DNA of 64,000 nt from Ctenosaura bakeri (GCA_948474755.1 CAOLHI010001240.1:558001-622000), one strand, 5' to 3'; counted from the stretch's first letter, positions 23,170 to 34,466 are shown. The notes: generated from the sequence alone by a model not told the origin. Translations and numbers: made by a program.

Positions 23170-23617
23170 AACTGAACATTACCTTGACTTATAGACTATG
23201 ATTTAGCTTTATAAACCTTGGATTTGCCCACTTACATATTTCTTCTCTTCTTCAGCCAGAAGCTTTGCTTCCAGTTTTAAGCTTAGCAGAGTTCCCTATA
23301 ATAGCCCATTTCCAGGAAATGTTTGCTACTGATACAACGTGCACACATCAAAATAGACCCACTGTTAGCATTACAGTGGTTAGTACAGCTTTTTAAGATG
23401 ATTGTGCTAGTATGTGAAAAACAACACCTACAGAAGTATCTGTGTGCATTAGCATTCACACACATTGACATTCACACGGCTGGAAGAATGGATGGCAACT
23501 AGCCAAAAGCTAGCACAGGGTCCAGATAAAACTTGGGGCTGCCAAGTTGTACTTACAGTTTGAAAAACTTTTGGGACTCATGTTTATCATTATAAATGAC
23601 TGAATAGGACCCCCTGA
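23170..23617. other. Unassigned sequence
   Basis: Nothing recognised. Confidence 0.35.
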
Positions 23618-23872
23618 CCCTCCTTTTCAGCCAGGCAGTGCCTCAATGGAAGGGTTTCTGAGATGCTGCAGATAAGATTGGTGGGAAATGAAGTCTGTAG
23701 GTCTCTCCTGATCACAAAACACTTTTAGAGGAGTTAGAGTAGTATCTCAAGGGAACTTTCCAGCTGCCTGTTCTCAATATGCCCTATCATTGGGACTCAA
23801 TCGCTCAGTGCCCCAGTCTGCAGCATCATGAAAACCCTTCAGCTGAGGCACTGCCTGGATGAAAAGGTAGGG
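23618..23872. repeat. Long inverted-repeat (foldback) element
   Basis: The first ~57 bp (CCCTCCTTTTCAGCCAGG ... GATGCTGCAGA) and last ~57 bp (TCTGCAGCATCATGAAAACC ... AAAAGGTAGGG) are near-complementary over their whole length, around a ~140 bp spacer. A non-autonomous DNA transposon is the simplest reading; no clear target-site duplication. A TG microsatellite follows at about 23879-23893. Confidence 0.6.
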
Positions 23873-24484
23873 TGTTATTGTGTGTGTGTGTGTTCGCACG
23901 CGTGCATAATGGCACTGTCAGACATAGCCAGGACATATCCTCAGCTAAGGTAGCTTTTTCTACCTCTTCCACTCTTCCCCCAAACCTTAATTGTTCCAGG
24001 ATTTATTCATCAGAACTTTCTCGTCTGTGATGTTTTTACATGGTGGGGTGTGTGTGGAATAATTTTAACTTTGCTTACAAATAGCTAGCTGGAAACACTT
24101 TCAGTGGCAGATCTTGTTAAGGAGAAAGCAGAAAATCAAATATAAAACTCTGTTTTATTCTTTTCCATACCTCACTGAAAAGAAGAGTAGGACAGAGAGG
24201 CTAAAATTACCATGGATATGAAATGGGTTTCACATACAGAAAAAAGAAGAATGTGAAGGATTTTCAGCATAAACTAGAAAGGTATGATGACAGGTATCTA
24301 AAACCACAAATAGTTTAGAAGTATGAAAACGGAACCGTTTCAGTTATGCTAAGCCTAGAATGACAATGGCATTGTAATGAATACAATATGAAACATGTTT
24401 CAAATGAATAAAATAAATCTTTTCTCCACACAGGAGAGTGGGCTTCAATACTGCAATATGTGGTAAAATAATTAATATATATAT
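23873..24484. other. Unassigned sequence
   Basis: Only the short TG repeat near 23879-23893 was recognised. Confidence 0.35.
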
Positions 24485-24932
24485 TGTCAAGATATGTAAT
24501 TGGTTAGTGTTACTTGATGCTGCGCTGCTTCTTCTGATCTTGCCCTTTAAGATTAAGGTGTAGAGTGAGATGAGGCTACGCAGCTGTATGTTAATTTTAT
24601 GTGTTTGACTCAGGCACTTGTAGAGTAATAATGTACAGCTGCGTAGAGTGTATATAAGCAGTTTGGAGAAACTGCTCTTTCTCTCTCTTTCCTTTTGTCT
24701 CCTTGTTGTGTTGGTTTGTATATTGCTCTGCTGTTTTTACTGTTTGACTTTATCATGTTTTGCTAAATGCCTTAACTTGCTATCTGCAATAAACCTTTTG
24801 TACTTTTTCTTTATTGCAGTTTGAAGTGGCTGTTTTTCCTCTAGGCTGTAGTTTTATTGCCAGAGGTTTTTGGAGGTCCTTGTTTGTTTAAACAAGTACC
24901 CCAGATATAAGGCTCGCTATAGGCACGCAGCC

Positions 24933-24936
<4 letters not shown>
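24485..24936 (+). mobile_element. Solo LTR, 452 bp family
   Basis: Starts TGTCAAGATATG and ends CGCAGCCGACA, giving TGTC/GACA inverted ends. TATA box TATATAAG near 24651, polyadenylation signal AATAAA at 24788-24793 followed by a T-rich stretch. Flanked by TATAT on both sides, compatible with a 5 bp duplication, although the right flank is a TA array. No internal retroelement genes next to it. Different family from the four ~842 bp LTRs. Confidence 0.7.

Positions 24937-24969
<33 letters not shown>
24937..24969 (+). repeat. TA microsatellite
   Basis: About 16 tandem TA units immediately after the solo LTR. Confidence 0.95.
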
Positions 24970-24972
<3 letters not shown>

Positions 24973-25967
24973 GATTTTTTTTTAAAAAAATTTGAGCAGG
25001 TTTTAAAAATAAAAAGAAGCAGTTTTCAGCTGCTAGTTTGAAAGTTTCAGATATGGCCTGAAAAACTATTATTTTTTGCAAACTTGTTTTCTTCTTATAT
25101 CATGCTGCTTATTCTTGTTGTTAAAACATTGGACTTGTATCCAGTGTTATCTTCCCCTATCAGCACCATCTATCACCTGTGAAAGATCATTAAATGAGAA
25201 AAGTTGGATGCCTGACTAGTTAGGAGGCATAGAATTTTATTTTATTCATCTGTCTAGAAGAGTTCTATGAAGCACTTATCAGGTGGCATACAGTAAATAT
25301 GTAACACAGTACAAGAACAAAACAGCCAAATCCCAAAAAAGGTAATTAGGTTATTGGATATGAGTGTGCATCTCCAGGCAAAGAGTTCATGCCTGTCCTT
25401 TGGGCATCCTATAGTTTGTACTCTGGATAGTGTTGCTGTTTTAGCATAGTTGTTGTTTTTCCCATATTTACTTGTATCTTGATTTTTTCCCCCAAAATTG
25501 AGACGCAAAAGCAGCTCACAATTTAAGCAATACAATAAAAACATACATAAAATGAACATTAAAATAACATTAAACTATTCACATTATTAAAACAATTCAA
25601 ACCTGAAGTTAAAAGAAAAAAAATGAAATTTAAAAAGATAAAGGGATATTAAAAACAGTTCAGTTAAAACAATACAGTAGCCCCATGCCTGTTCTTTAAC
25701 AAACCTCTGTTTTCCACAAAAGAAAGTGAACCCAAGTCGCCAGGTCTTAGGGGTTTAGCAGAGTACTGTACGTCTTCTTCACAAGATGAGAACAGGCAAG
25801 TGCACAGAACAGATGGCACTCTAAACATGGAAGTCTGGGACCATTTATAAGGCTCTTAGGTGGAGGAAATGTATCTGATCTCTTTCTAACAGTCTTGTCA
25901 TCCTTTTTGTCTTCCCTAAGACCCAGTTCTGGCTCCAAGCAAATAAATTGGTATAACATGCACTAAA
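24970..25967. other. Mostly unassigned; A-rich retroposon-tail-like segment
   Basis: 25490-25670 contains AAAGCAGCTCACAATTTAAG and long A-rich runs resembling a LINE/SINE 3' end, but I could not assign the family. The remainder is unrecognised. Confidence 0.3.
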
Positions 25968-26330
25968 CCTGCAATTGGGGAGACTGTGTATATATAGAGT
26001 AGAGATTAGGAAAGGGCTGCTTTTGATATGCAAAATGCAGGTTGCAAAGGTTTCTTTGTTGGAATAGAACACCTGTCACCTCAGCCTCTATATTAATCCT
26101 CAGTTTAGGAGAGATTTTGTTTGTGTGTATGAGATGGAGGCTAGGAAAGAGTTGCTTTTGATGTGAAAAACACAGCTTAGGCAAGTTCATTTTGTGCAAG
26201 TACAACTGCCATAATCTGAACTCATTCTTCACATTAACTCGCAGCTCAGGAGATTTCTCTCTCTTGTTTCTCTCTCTGAGCATACATAAAGCAGAGGTTA
26301 GGAAAGTTCATCTTCTTTCTACAATTGTCC
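25968..26330. repeat. Diverged ~130-140 bp tandem repeat, about 2.7 units
   Basis: Units begin near 25968 (CCTGCAATTGGGGAGA), 26098 (CCTCAGTTTAGGAGAG) and 26238 (CTCGCAGCTCAGGAGAT). Each contains a GGTTAGGAAAG-like block, and the first two share TTGCTTTTGAT and matching later blocks. Identity is moderate. On the minus strand a 106-codon frame (25963-26283) crosses two units, giving parallel peptides (LRVNVKNEF..FSHQKQLFPSL and LRINIEAEV..FAYQKQPFPNL). Confidence 0.6.
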
Positions 26331-26953
26331 CCCTTTTTACTATACCTGTCAACCAGCTAGATTGCAAGCAATGTTGTCTATGTGCTAAAGCTGTATGGAT
26401 TGCATTAACTCTATATAGGACTAAACTGTCTGGCCATCTCTGGTCTGTTTTGACAGTAGGGGAAAACATAATAAATATTCCACTACTGTAAGATGTAATA
26501 AGTGAGCAAACATCCTGCAGTTTTTGTTGCGATTGGCAGCATATGTGTAACAAATACAGTCATGCTGAGCTTTTTTACTGTTACAGCTAGACTCAAGGTT
26601 ATAGGGTACGGTTACTGGCACCTTGTGAAAAGAATTGTTGAATTTGCTTGATCCAGAAACTGACAGGACAATAATCAACACAAGAAGCTTCAGTGGCCTA
26701 TGGACAACTTAATGGAGGATCTCTGATCAAGCCCTGTGAAGAGCACAATCCAAACCATATCATTCGGAAGTAAGTCCTACCAATTTCTATGGGGCTTTGA
26801 GGACATCAGTCTTTGTGAACATCATCCTTTGCTCCTCAGTGCTCCCACTTAGTATCACTACAATGGGAGGCTCCCCTCTTCCTATCATGGTTTTCTGATG
26901 CTTGGTCTGGCCTGAGGGCATTTCAAACTATTTTGCCAGAAGCAAATAGACTA
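26331..26953. other. Unassigned; small repeat scrap near 26765
   Basis: GGAAGTAAGTCCTACC near 26766 is the reverse of GGGACTTACTTCTGGGTAA at 30590, suggesting fragments of a common dispersed repeat. The rest is unrecognised. Confidence 0.3.
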
Positions 26954-27337
26954 CAGTCATCCCTCCACATTCTCTAGGGTTAGGGGCACAGGACCCCTGT
27001 GAAAGTGAAAAAACTGTGAATAGCTCTAGGCCCTCCCAAATCATATTTAACACATAAAAAAAGTATGATCACCATATTCACCCAGTGTGGATTCCTGAGA
27101 CATCAAGGTTCCTTCACAAGACAGAAGTGGGTGGCTGGAGGGGCTTACTGCCACCTCTGCTGCTGCCCCATACCATTTTCAATAGGGACTTACAAGCCTC
27201 ATTTGCAGTTTCCTGTGTCTCATGAGGCTTGCAGTCCCTATTAAAAATGGCATAGGGAGCCAGCAGTGGTGACAGCAAATAATCCGTGAATAATCAAATC
27301 TGCAAAAGTGAACCCTGCAAATCTGGAGGGCTGACTG
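26954..27337. mobile_element. Tc1/mariner Tigger-type MITE (384 bp)
   Basis: Ends CAGTCATCCCTCCACAT and ATCTGGAGGGCTGACTG are inverted and flanked by TA on both sides (26952-26953, 27338-27339). The subterminal text (GGGGCACAGGACCCCTG, GTGAATAATCAAATCTGC) is that of Tigger-like elements. An inner palindrome spans about 27170-27247 (AATAGGGACTTACAAGCCTC and GAGGCTTGCAGTCCCTATT). No transposase. Confidence 0.85.
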
Positions 27338-28289
27338 TAGTACAGAGACCTCTTAAGCAAGAGAGAAGGAATTATACCCTCATTTCAACAAGACCTGGGA
27401 ACAATTTCCCTTAGCTGAGATTTCTCTCTTAATTTCGAATCAGTAAAATTTTGTTTAGTTAGATCTTATGTTTTTCATTTGAGTCACGCGTTGGAAATGA
27501 CAGCTTTTACTCCTGCCATATCATGTGGGCCACAGAACAAATTTTCAACTGCATCCTAGTTTAAATGTGTATCTTTGCAGCTTAAGTTGGATGATATATA
27601 ATTTCTCCATTGGAATCATATCCTTTCCTTGAACATAGAATTATGAGTTTTCTTTTGATATGTATTTTGTAAAAAGTACAATAAACCCGAGAAAACTTAT
27701 TGCTCTTCATTTTTCAGCTATAACTGTCAGAATCCTCAGTTAGCATGGGCACTGTTTTTAGCTGATGAGGGTATTCTGGGAGCTTTTATCATCTCCAAGC
27801 TTTGTGGGTCCTAAAATAGAAGAACAGTGTGGCCCAGGCACACACTGTGTTGGGGAGCCAGAGTCTCCCTTCAGCTGCTCTGTTATAGGTATACAAGTAT
27901 GTACGACAAGGCATCCTGAAGTAGAATGTCTATAGATCTCAGCATAACACAAAATGTGGCACAGAAAGATAGCACAGTGGACATCAAACCTGTTTTCTTC
28001 AGATGAGACCTTCTTTGGAAAAGACCTAACACTGGTACCAGTAGCTGTTAGTTATCATTTATCCTATGACTTAGCTCATCCAGAAATATATGGTTCTTTC
28101 TTAAATCTAGGTTCTGATTTGAAGTGAGTATGGGTAATTCTGTACGGGTATTTGCATTAGCCTTATTAAGGCTTAAGACAGACAGAGAACCATTAATACA
28201 TGCCCAAGACTGAAGCTCCTGCCACTGGCTTTGCTGGCCAGGGTTGCTGGGGGTTATAACTGAACAACATCCAGAGGACATGATTCCCT
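27338..28289. other. Mostly unassigned; foldback-MITE scraps
   Basis: 27718-27785 (CAGAATCCTCAGTTAGCATG, ATTCTGGGAGC) and 28215-28278 (CTGGCCAGGGTTGCTGGG, AACAACATCCAGAGG) look like partial foldback MITEs of the 4478-4578 kind. Nothing else was recognised. Confidence 0.35.
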
Positions 28290-28428
28290 GGACCTTTCCG
28301 CACTATGCTGTTATGGTGATATTATTCCACTTTCAACATCCTGGGATTAGTAAACTGCAAACCTCAGGATTCCATAGGATGTTGAAAGTGGAATAACAGC
28401 ACTATAACAGTGTAGTGCAGAAAGGCCC
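28290..28428. mobile_element. Palindromic Harbinger-like MITE (subfamily P) copy 1
   Basis: Ends GGACCTTTCCGCACTA and TAGTGCAGAAAGGCCC, with inner arms TTCCACTTTCAACATCC and GGATGTTGAAAGTGGAA. Nearly the whole element folds on itself, with part of the centre deleted relative to other copies. Confidence 0.75.
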
Positions 28429-28855
28429 CATGTCTCAAGTTTAGAGCCTATATTATAGGTTATAGATAGCTTATGCAGTCACAGGTCTATTTTGCCTACA
28501 CGACTGTAATGCAAAAGGGCTCTTGTAGAAGTTTTTTTTTTTTATGCATGCTGCATCTACTAATAAATATGCAAAACACAGAGATTAAGAAATCAAATTT
28601 GATTGCAGCTCAGAGTGAATAGTATGGTATCAGTCATAAGAGGTGATTAGTTCTATGGAATACAGGGGGGAAATGCTGTTTTCTTAATACATGCAGAATT
28701 AGCTCTGAGTGCCTCATTTTTCTTTTACTAGAAGAAATTATATATCTTCCTAAAAAGCCTAGGGATAGCCTCCACTATCAATTTCTTGGTTATCATAACC
28801 AATATATGCCAATTTTTTTGCATAGAGAAGAAAAGACCTCTTAATATACTTTTTG
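28429..28855. other. Unassigned sequence
   Basis: Nothing recognised. Confidence 0.35.
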
Positions 28856-29273
28856 TTAGCATGCTGTACTGTATTAGAGTATTGAGCATTAGACTAAAGG
28901 TTTTTCCACACTACACTGTTATAGTGCTATTATTCTACTTTCAACATCCTGTGAATCCTGGGGCCCAAGAGCTCTCTGACTGAGAATTCCAAATGCCCCT
29001 CCCCTAACCTGCAAATCCCAAGATTCCATAGGATGTTGAAAGTGGAATAATAGCACTATAACAGTGTAGTGCAGAAAGGCCCTTAGATTATAGGAGACAA
29101 GAGTTTGAATTCCTGCTCAGCCATGGGTGAATGTGGGCAAGTCATACTTACACATATATTCTCTCTGTCTAAGAGGAATGCAATGGCAAACATTTGCATA
29201 ATAAATCTAAGCAATGAAACCCTATAATAGGGTTACTGTAAGTTGGATTTGACTTGAAGGCTTTTGGCAACAA
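28856..29273 (+). repeat. tRNA-derived SINE split by a palindromic MITE
   Basis: The head (AGCATGCTGTACTGTATTAG, TTGAGCATTAGACTA) stops at 28896 and resumes after 29083 with GATTATAGGAGAC and TTTGAATTCCTGCTCAGCC, then body and tail (CTTGAAGGCTTTTGGCAACA). Confidence 0.8.
28897..29083. mobile_element. Palindromic MITE subfamily P copy 2, inserted in SINE
   Basis: AGGTTTTTCCACACTACAC at the left and GTGTAGTGCAGAAAGGCCC at the right; inner arms TCTACTTTCAACATCCTG and GGATGTTGAAAGTGGAA. The target is TA-rich, at GACTA in the SINE head. Confidence 0.8.
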
Positions 29274-29409
29274 CTTCACTAAAAGATCTCCAAGGTCTCT
29301 GGGTTGAAGAAATGTGCTGGCTATAGGTGGTTAGATTTAGGCACAAACCTTTTTTGGTGGCAGAAATGTCCTTCTGCTAGCAGCCCCTCTGTTGCTAGCT
29401 GATCTCAGA
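29274..29409. other. Unassigned sequence
   Basis: Short unrecognised spacer. Confidence 0.3.
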
Positions 29410-29633
29410 GGTTCCTATCACACTACATTGTTATAGTACTATTATTCTACTTTAACAGCCTGGGCTGCACCGTTTGGAATTTTGGGGTTTGTAGTTTGGT
29501 GAGGCACTGGAGCTTTCTGGTTGAGAATTTTAAATGCCTCTCCTTAAACTGCAAATCTCATGATTCCATGCAATATTGCCATGGCAGTTAAAGTGGAATA
29601 ATAATACTGTAACAGTATAGTGTGATAAGGCCC
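29410..29633. mobile_element. Palindromic MITE subfamily P copy 3
   Basis: GTTCCTATCACACTAC and GTATAGTGTGATAAGGCCC ends; arms GTTATAGTACTATTATTC and GAATAATAATACTGTAAC. More diverged than the other copies. Confidence 0.7.
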
Positions 29634-29939
29634 ATCAATTTGACAACAGAGCAGTCTGTTAGGAAAGCAGCTCTGTTTCCTAAGAACTCCTGATAGACTA
29701 GTTAGAAAGGGAGTTGGGAGTAGGGAAAGTGGTTGGGTGAAGCAGAAGCTGAATTAGACCAGATCCAAAGTTCCCAAGTTCAAGGACACACCTACAGTGC
29801 TGGCACAGTTAGGCTATGGCAAGGCTAGTCCAAAGTAATTTCTATTGCCCCTACGGTGGGAAGAATTTGAATTCAACATAGCTTCAATTGGACAGTTGAG
29901 ATTATACTCTAAGGATGTAATTTATGCAGCCTTTTCTAA
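29634..29939. other. Unassigned sequence
   Basis: Nothing recognised. Confidence 0.35.
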
Positions 29940-30371
29940 GAACCTTTTCGCACCTTACCTTTTCACAGAGGTGGGGGGGCGGCACTCGCACAAGAAGCCT
30001 CAGCAGGAACGCTGCTGCTTCCCTGCTGCTTCAGTTCTGCAGCAGCTTTCTGGTCGCATGAGCGCCGCGCGAATGCTCCGCCCCTTCCTACCACAGCGCA
30101 ACCTGGGAGTTGCAGGCTAGCGCTGAGGCAGGAAGCGCGGCCGGGCCAGCTCCCGACACACTGCACGCCAGGTAAGTGCGCACGGGCCCCGGGAGCATTG
30201 CACAACCGTGCACCATTTTCGGCTTTAAGCCGAAAATGAAAAGGTGCGTGCGTGGTCCGCATCAGGTCCTTGAGCGTCGCATAAATGGGAGTGCATCATG
30301 CAGACCGCTCCTCCCATTTACGCGACGCTCAAGGGGCCCTCTTGCTTTAGAAACGCTATGTGAAAAAGGGG
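29940..30371 (+). mobile_element. GC-rich Harbinger-like MITE, subfamily I copy 2
   Basis: TAA duplication at 29937-29939 and 30372-30374. Ends GAACCTTTTCGCACC and GTGAAAAAGGGG. It contains CCCCTTCCTACCACAG ending 30096, 75 nt, then CAG/GTAAGT (30169-30177); a perfect 25 bp palindrome at 30214-30238; and a long stem CTTGAGCGTCGC / GCGACGCTCAAG near 30268-30333. It is in the opposite orientation to copies 1 and 3. Strikingly GC- and CpG-rich against AT-rich surroundings. Confidence 0.8.
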
Positions 30372-30380
30372 TAAGACTAA

Positions 30381-30573
30381 GGGCCATTTCTGTACTATGC
30401 TGTTATACTGCTACTTTCAAAAACCTGTGAGATTCTGGGATTTGTAGTTTCCTGAGGTCGAAGAGTTCTCTGGCTGAGAATTCTACATGCGTCTCCTAAA
30501 CTGCAAACCCCAGGATTCCATTGGATGCTGAAAGTAGAATAATGCATTATAACTGTGTAGGACAGAAAGGCTC
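30381..30573. mobile_element. Palindromic MITE subfamily P copy 4, TAA duplication
   Basis: TAA at 30378-30380 and 30574-30576. Ends GGGCCATTTCTGTAC and CAGAAAGGCTC. The interior carries GGGATTTGTAGTTTCCTGAGG and CTGCAAACCCCAGGATTCC as complementary arms. It lies only 9 bp from the preceding GC-rich MITE. Confidence 0.85.
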
Positions 30574-30639
30574 TAAGTTGAGAACAATGGGACTTACTTC
30601 TGGGTAAACACCAATAGATTAAGGCTTCAGGTTGATTGA

Positions 30640-31394
30640 AGTGTTATGGTCATCACCAGTAAATCAGTAAGCCACAAGAACATTGCATTAATCTCCCATG
30701 CAAGCGAAATGATGCTCAAAATTCTACAACAAAAACTTTACGATATATGGAGTAAGAAATGTCAGATATCCAAGTTGGTTTCAGAAAAGGAAGAGACACA
30801 AGGGATCATAGTAGAAACATACATTGGTTAATGGAGTGCACCAAAGAATTTCAGGGCAGCTGTGAAGGAACTAGAAAAGATCCTGAATTGTAAAGACATA
30901 TCATTCAATACTAGCTAAAGTCAGGATTGTCCATGTCATTGTATATCCAGTTTCAAGGTATGGTTGTGAAAGCTGGACAGTGGAGACAGCTGATAGGAAG
31001 AAAATCAACTCATTTGAGATGTGGTGCTGGAGGTGAGTTCTGCAGATACACTGGACTGCCAAAAGGAGAAATAAATGGGTCCTAGACCAAATCAGGCCTC
31101 AACTCTCCCTGGAAGCCAAGATGACTAAGCTAAATCTGTCATACTTTGGACATATCATGAGAAGACATGACTCACTAGAAAAGACAATAACGTTTGGCAA
31201 GGGGAAGGCAGCAAGAAAAAAGGAAGATCACAATACAGATGGATAGATTCAGTCAGAGAAGCCACTGATCTGAGTATGCAAAACCAGAATGCGGCTGTTG
31301 ATGACATGGTGACTTGGATATCTGTCATTCATAGGGTTGCCGTAAGTTGAAGTTAATTTGACAGCAGTTAACAACAACACAACAACAACAACAA
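30640..31394 (+). pseudogene. BovB/RTE LINE 3' relic, internally deleted
   Basis: Plus-strand RTE reverse-transcriptase remnants: HASEMMLKILQQKLYDIW near 30690, then after a deletion a segment matching the RTE end (KTQIPYHSIL-like region), the CESWTVETADRKKINSFEMW block near 30970-31030, and FGHIMRRHDSLEKT near 31150. The tail is CAGCAGTTAACAACAAC followed by an AAC array (to 31394). Several stops; not functional. Confidence 0.8.
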
Positions 31395-31465
31395 TATATC
31401 TATATATGATCACAATACTCCACAGGTAAGCAATAAACATTGTCCTCCAATATAAAAGTTGGGCA

Positions 31466-31609
31466 TAGGGCCCATATGGTGTAGTGGTCTGAGCATTAGA
31501 CTATGATTCTGGAGACTGGGGTTTGGATCCCTGCTCAGCCATAGAAATCCACTGGGTGACTTGGACAAGTCATTCATTTGGAAACGACTTGCAGGCATAT
31601 AACAACAAA
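31466..31609 (+). repeat. tRNA-derived SINE, internally deleted
   Basis: Intact head ATGGTGTAGTGGTCTGAGC and GGTTTGGATCC B box, then CCACTGGGTGACTTGG, but the body between CAAGTCATTC and GGAAACGACTTGC is missing. Ends ATAACAACAAAG. Confidence 0.85.
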
Positions 31610-32366
31610 GTCAAATACAAGAAGATATATAATTTCTGGTTTTTTTTTCTTCCCCTGTAAAATATGAAATGCAAGTGTGCTATATTTCAAAGCTGTCGCA
31701 CATCATTTCTTTATAGAAAAATTGCACAAGTATTTTTCCCTGTGCCTGTCTTTGCTAGCATTAAATAGAGCTATTTTGCTGACGGATGGTGAACTTTAAA
31801 GGAACTGAGTTTGTTGAATAAGTTGAAATTCAAAAGACCAATGACCCTGCCACAATGATCCATGTACACTACTTAATTAGATTAAGAATTTTTTAAAAAT
31901 CAAATCCAATACAAGTCCAACAACTCAAATGAGATTTGTCAGGGCTTGTCTGTCACACAAGTGTTATAGGGAGACTGATGATGGTGAAGGGGGAGAACTC
32001 TGCTGTACTTGAGCATAAAACAGGAAACCTCATGATTATACTAAGGCAATCTAGATGCTGTGGGGATTGTAAATATCACTATTACCATGGGTAACTCCTA
32101 GTAATAACCATGCTGCTTCCATTTCTACTACAGTTTACTACTAGGATTATTATTTGTAATAAATAGAGTGTGCTTTTAAGTTGTGGCCGAATCACTTCCT
32201 TTAGCCAAGAAAATGGAAGGCTTTGTTAATGAAATCTAACAATGGGAACCATATCTGTATCCATACTTTCTATTCATTGCTGATGGGTATGTATAGAGGG
32301 ATATTCCACTGCTCTTCTTGTTTTGCTGGTCAACATAACTTTTCTAGTCTTCTTCTCCCAAACTAT
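31610..32366. other. Unassigned AT-rich sequence
   Basis: Nothing recognised. Confidence 0.4.
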
Positions 32367-32559
32367 GGACATTTCCACACTAGCCAGTTATAGCGCTATG
32401 ATTCCACTTTCAACATCCTATGGAATCCTGGGGTTTGCAGTTTCGGGAGGGGCCAGTCGGCCCCTCCCAGTCGGCCATCCCAAAACTGCAAACCCCAGGA
32501 TTCCATAGGATGTTGAAAGTGGAATCATAGCACTATAACAGGCTAGTGTGGGAATGGTC
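32367..32559. mobile_element. Palindromic MITE subfamily P copy 5, TAT duplication
   Basis: TAT at 32364-32366 and 32560-32562. Ends GGACATTTCCACAC and GTGTGGGAATGGTC. Arms CCACTTTCAACATCCTATGG and its complement are essentially perfect, so this copy looks the youngest of the group. Confidence 0.85.
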
Positions 32560-34104
32560 TATGACCGAGTAAAACACCACAAAATAAACCAATGGTTATG
32601 AGAATGGAGAGTCCTTCACAGTGTGCACTAGAAACACAGCTCATCCTATTTAGAGCAAAAAATAAGCACAAAACCCCAACACCACCCCCATAAACACATT
32701 CACTCATTGGATTTATTCCAAGCAAGTCCCAAAGGAGGATCTGTGGCCAATTTTGTTGGCTGCGAGTTTTCTTTTTTCATTATGTGCAATACTGTGGAGG
32801 CGGAACCTTGTCATATCAGAGTAGCCTTTGGCAGTGAGCTGGGCCATGAAATCTCACTGGGGGAAGAAAAAAGACAATATGTTCATAATAGGAAACCCAC
32901 AGGAAGCTTTGGTGGGCTGGGCTCATATAGAGAAATGGCTCATGGTCAACTTAGCTTCAGTTACTATAGCTATAAGAGATGTCTTTCTATCCATCTGTGT
33001 TAACAGGGAAAGCATAGGCCAATTCAAAATACAGCATCGTTGTTAATTGTATTACATGTTCACCTTTTCAGCGGCTTTGCTGTCTTTTTCAGAGCTTTAT
33101 AGCAATCACCACTACTACCTCTGCCTTACTGAATGGGAGCTGAAACTCACCTTGTTGTCTTTGCAAGTAAGTATTTCAGCAGGATTTTCTTCAGAACAAT
33201 GAATATAGTGACATGCTGAAACCATCCATCAGGGGAAGAACATGCTCACTTTTCCCAAGCCCACGAGATCAGAGAAGGAGGAGAAGACTAATGTTTACTG
33301 TCCCATTAGATGGAGTGGTCTTCTGAGGTGTCTTTTTAAAAAATATCCTGAGTTTCTTCAAGGGCTATATATTTGTCAGTGCTGGAGAAGTATCCTACAC
33401 AAAATTGGGAGACATGAATGTTTTGCCCAGCTACGTCTCCTTAGCTACAGCTCCCCCACTTCACCTTGTTAGCAGCACAGCCCCACAACATGGCCATTTC
33501 CATGGTGTAAGAGAGCAGGCTGATCTGCAGAGATGTGTCCAGCTAATTTCCAATTGCTGAGCATACTATAATAGACATCTGCAGAGACCTCCAGGGTCCT
33601 TGTGAACTTTCTGTAGATGACATCCTTACAGCATGTTCAGCTATAAGAAAATGGCTGGATGAATCCCTGCTCATCCCCTCATCTGACAACATGGAAACAG
33701 CTCTGTTGGGAGGTTGCATAACTTGCAAGGTGGGTATTGGAGAAGTTGGTTGTTGTGTGGTTGCCTCAGAATTTTGACCAAAATAATTACTGTAATACCA
33801 GATTTGATTCCATGTTCCTGAAATCATTTTATAATTAATCACAAAACAAGGACAAAACGAACACCTCCATTAAGTTGCCTATGCACCAAAGATTATCATA
33901 AGTGATCTTTCTCTCTGTGCCTTCTGTCAGAGAGGGGTATTTACATCTACAAAAAGACACATATAGTAGTGCCCCAACTTTGCTCTGCCCTCCTATGGGA
34001 CCTATAGCAATGTATTTTCCCATGGGAGGTACACCAATTTTCTTTCTGATGTCTGGCCTAAAACATTTTTATTTGCACAAGCATTTAAATAAATATTGAA
34101 TGAT
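32560..34104. other. Unassigned sequence
   Basis: No repeats or exons recognised in about 1.5 kb. Short frames (up to 99 codons) lack family motifs. Confidence 0.4.
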
Positions 34105-34450
34105 AATCACAGTTGCAGTTGCAAATGTGTAACCTAGAGCTATGCATTTGTGACTGGTTCATATTCATGATTCCCATGTATTCAATCGATCATTTAGGGA
34201 ATACATAGAGACTGTAAAAGTCCCTCAGTCCTCACTTACTAGGGAAAATCCACTGAAAATGACTATCAATCAAGAAGCAGCTGACACCCCTTCTCTTGTG
34301 TGAGGGAAAACTGTGACAGGGATCCTGCTTCTGAGTGTTGCACAGGAGATCACTGTGGGGAGGGGTGGAAAGATTGGTCAGCTGCTTCCCAACAGGGAGG
34401 AAAACAGACCCCTGTCACTCAAAACTGCTGCTGGGTAAGTGAGGACTGAG
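34105..34450. repeat. Family Y repeat copy 2
   Basis: Shares GGATCCTGCTTCTGAGTGTTG, CAGCTGCTTCCCAACAGG and CAGACCCCTGTCACT-type blocks with 14380-14990, in the same order, and is not interrupted. Origin not identified. Confidence 0.5.
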
Positions 34451-34466
34451 GAGGTTGAGCCTGGAG

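Noticed and set aside
25747..26072. Two 70-75 codon minus frames next to the tandem repeat as exons of a repeat protein
   Set aside because: They are in different frames, have no splice signals and only partly overlap the repeat; the tandem DNA itself is reported instead.
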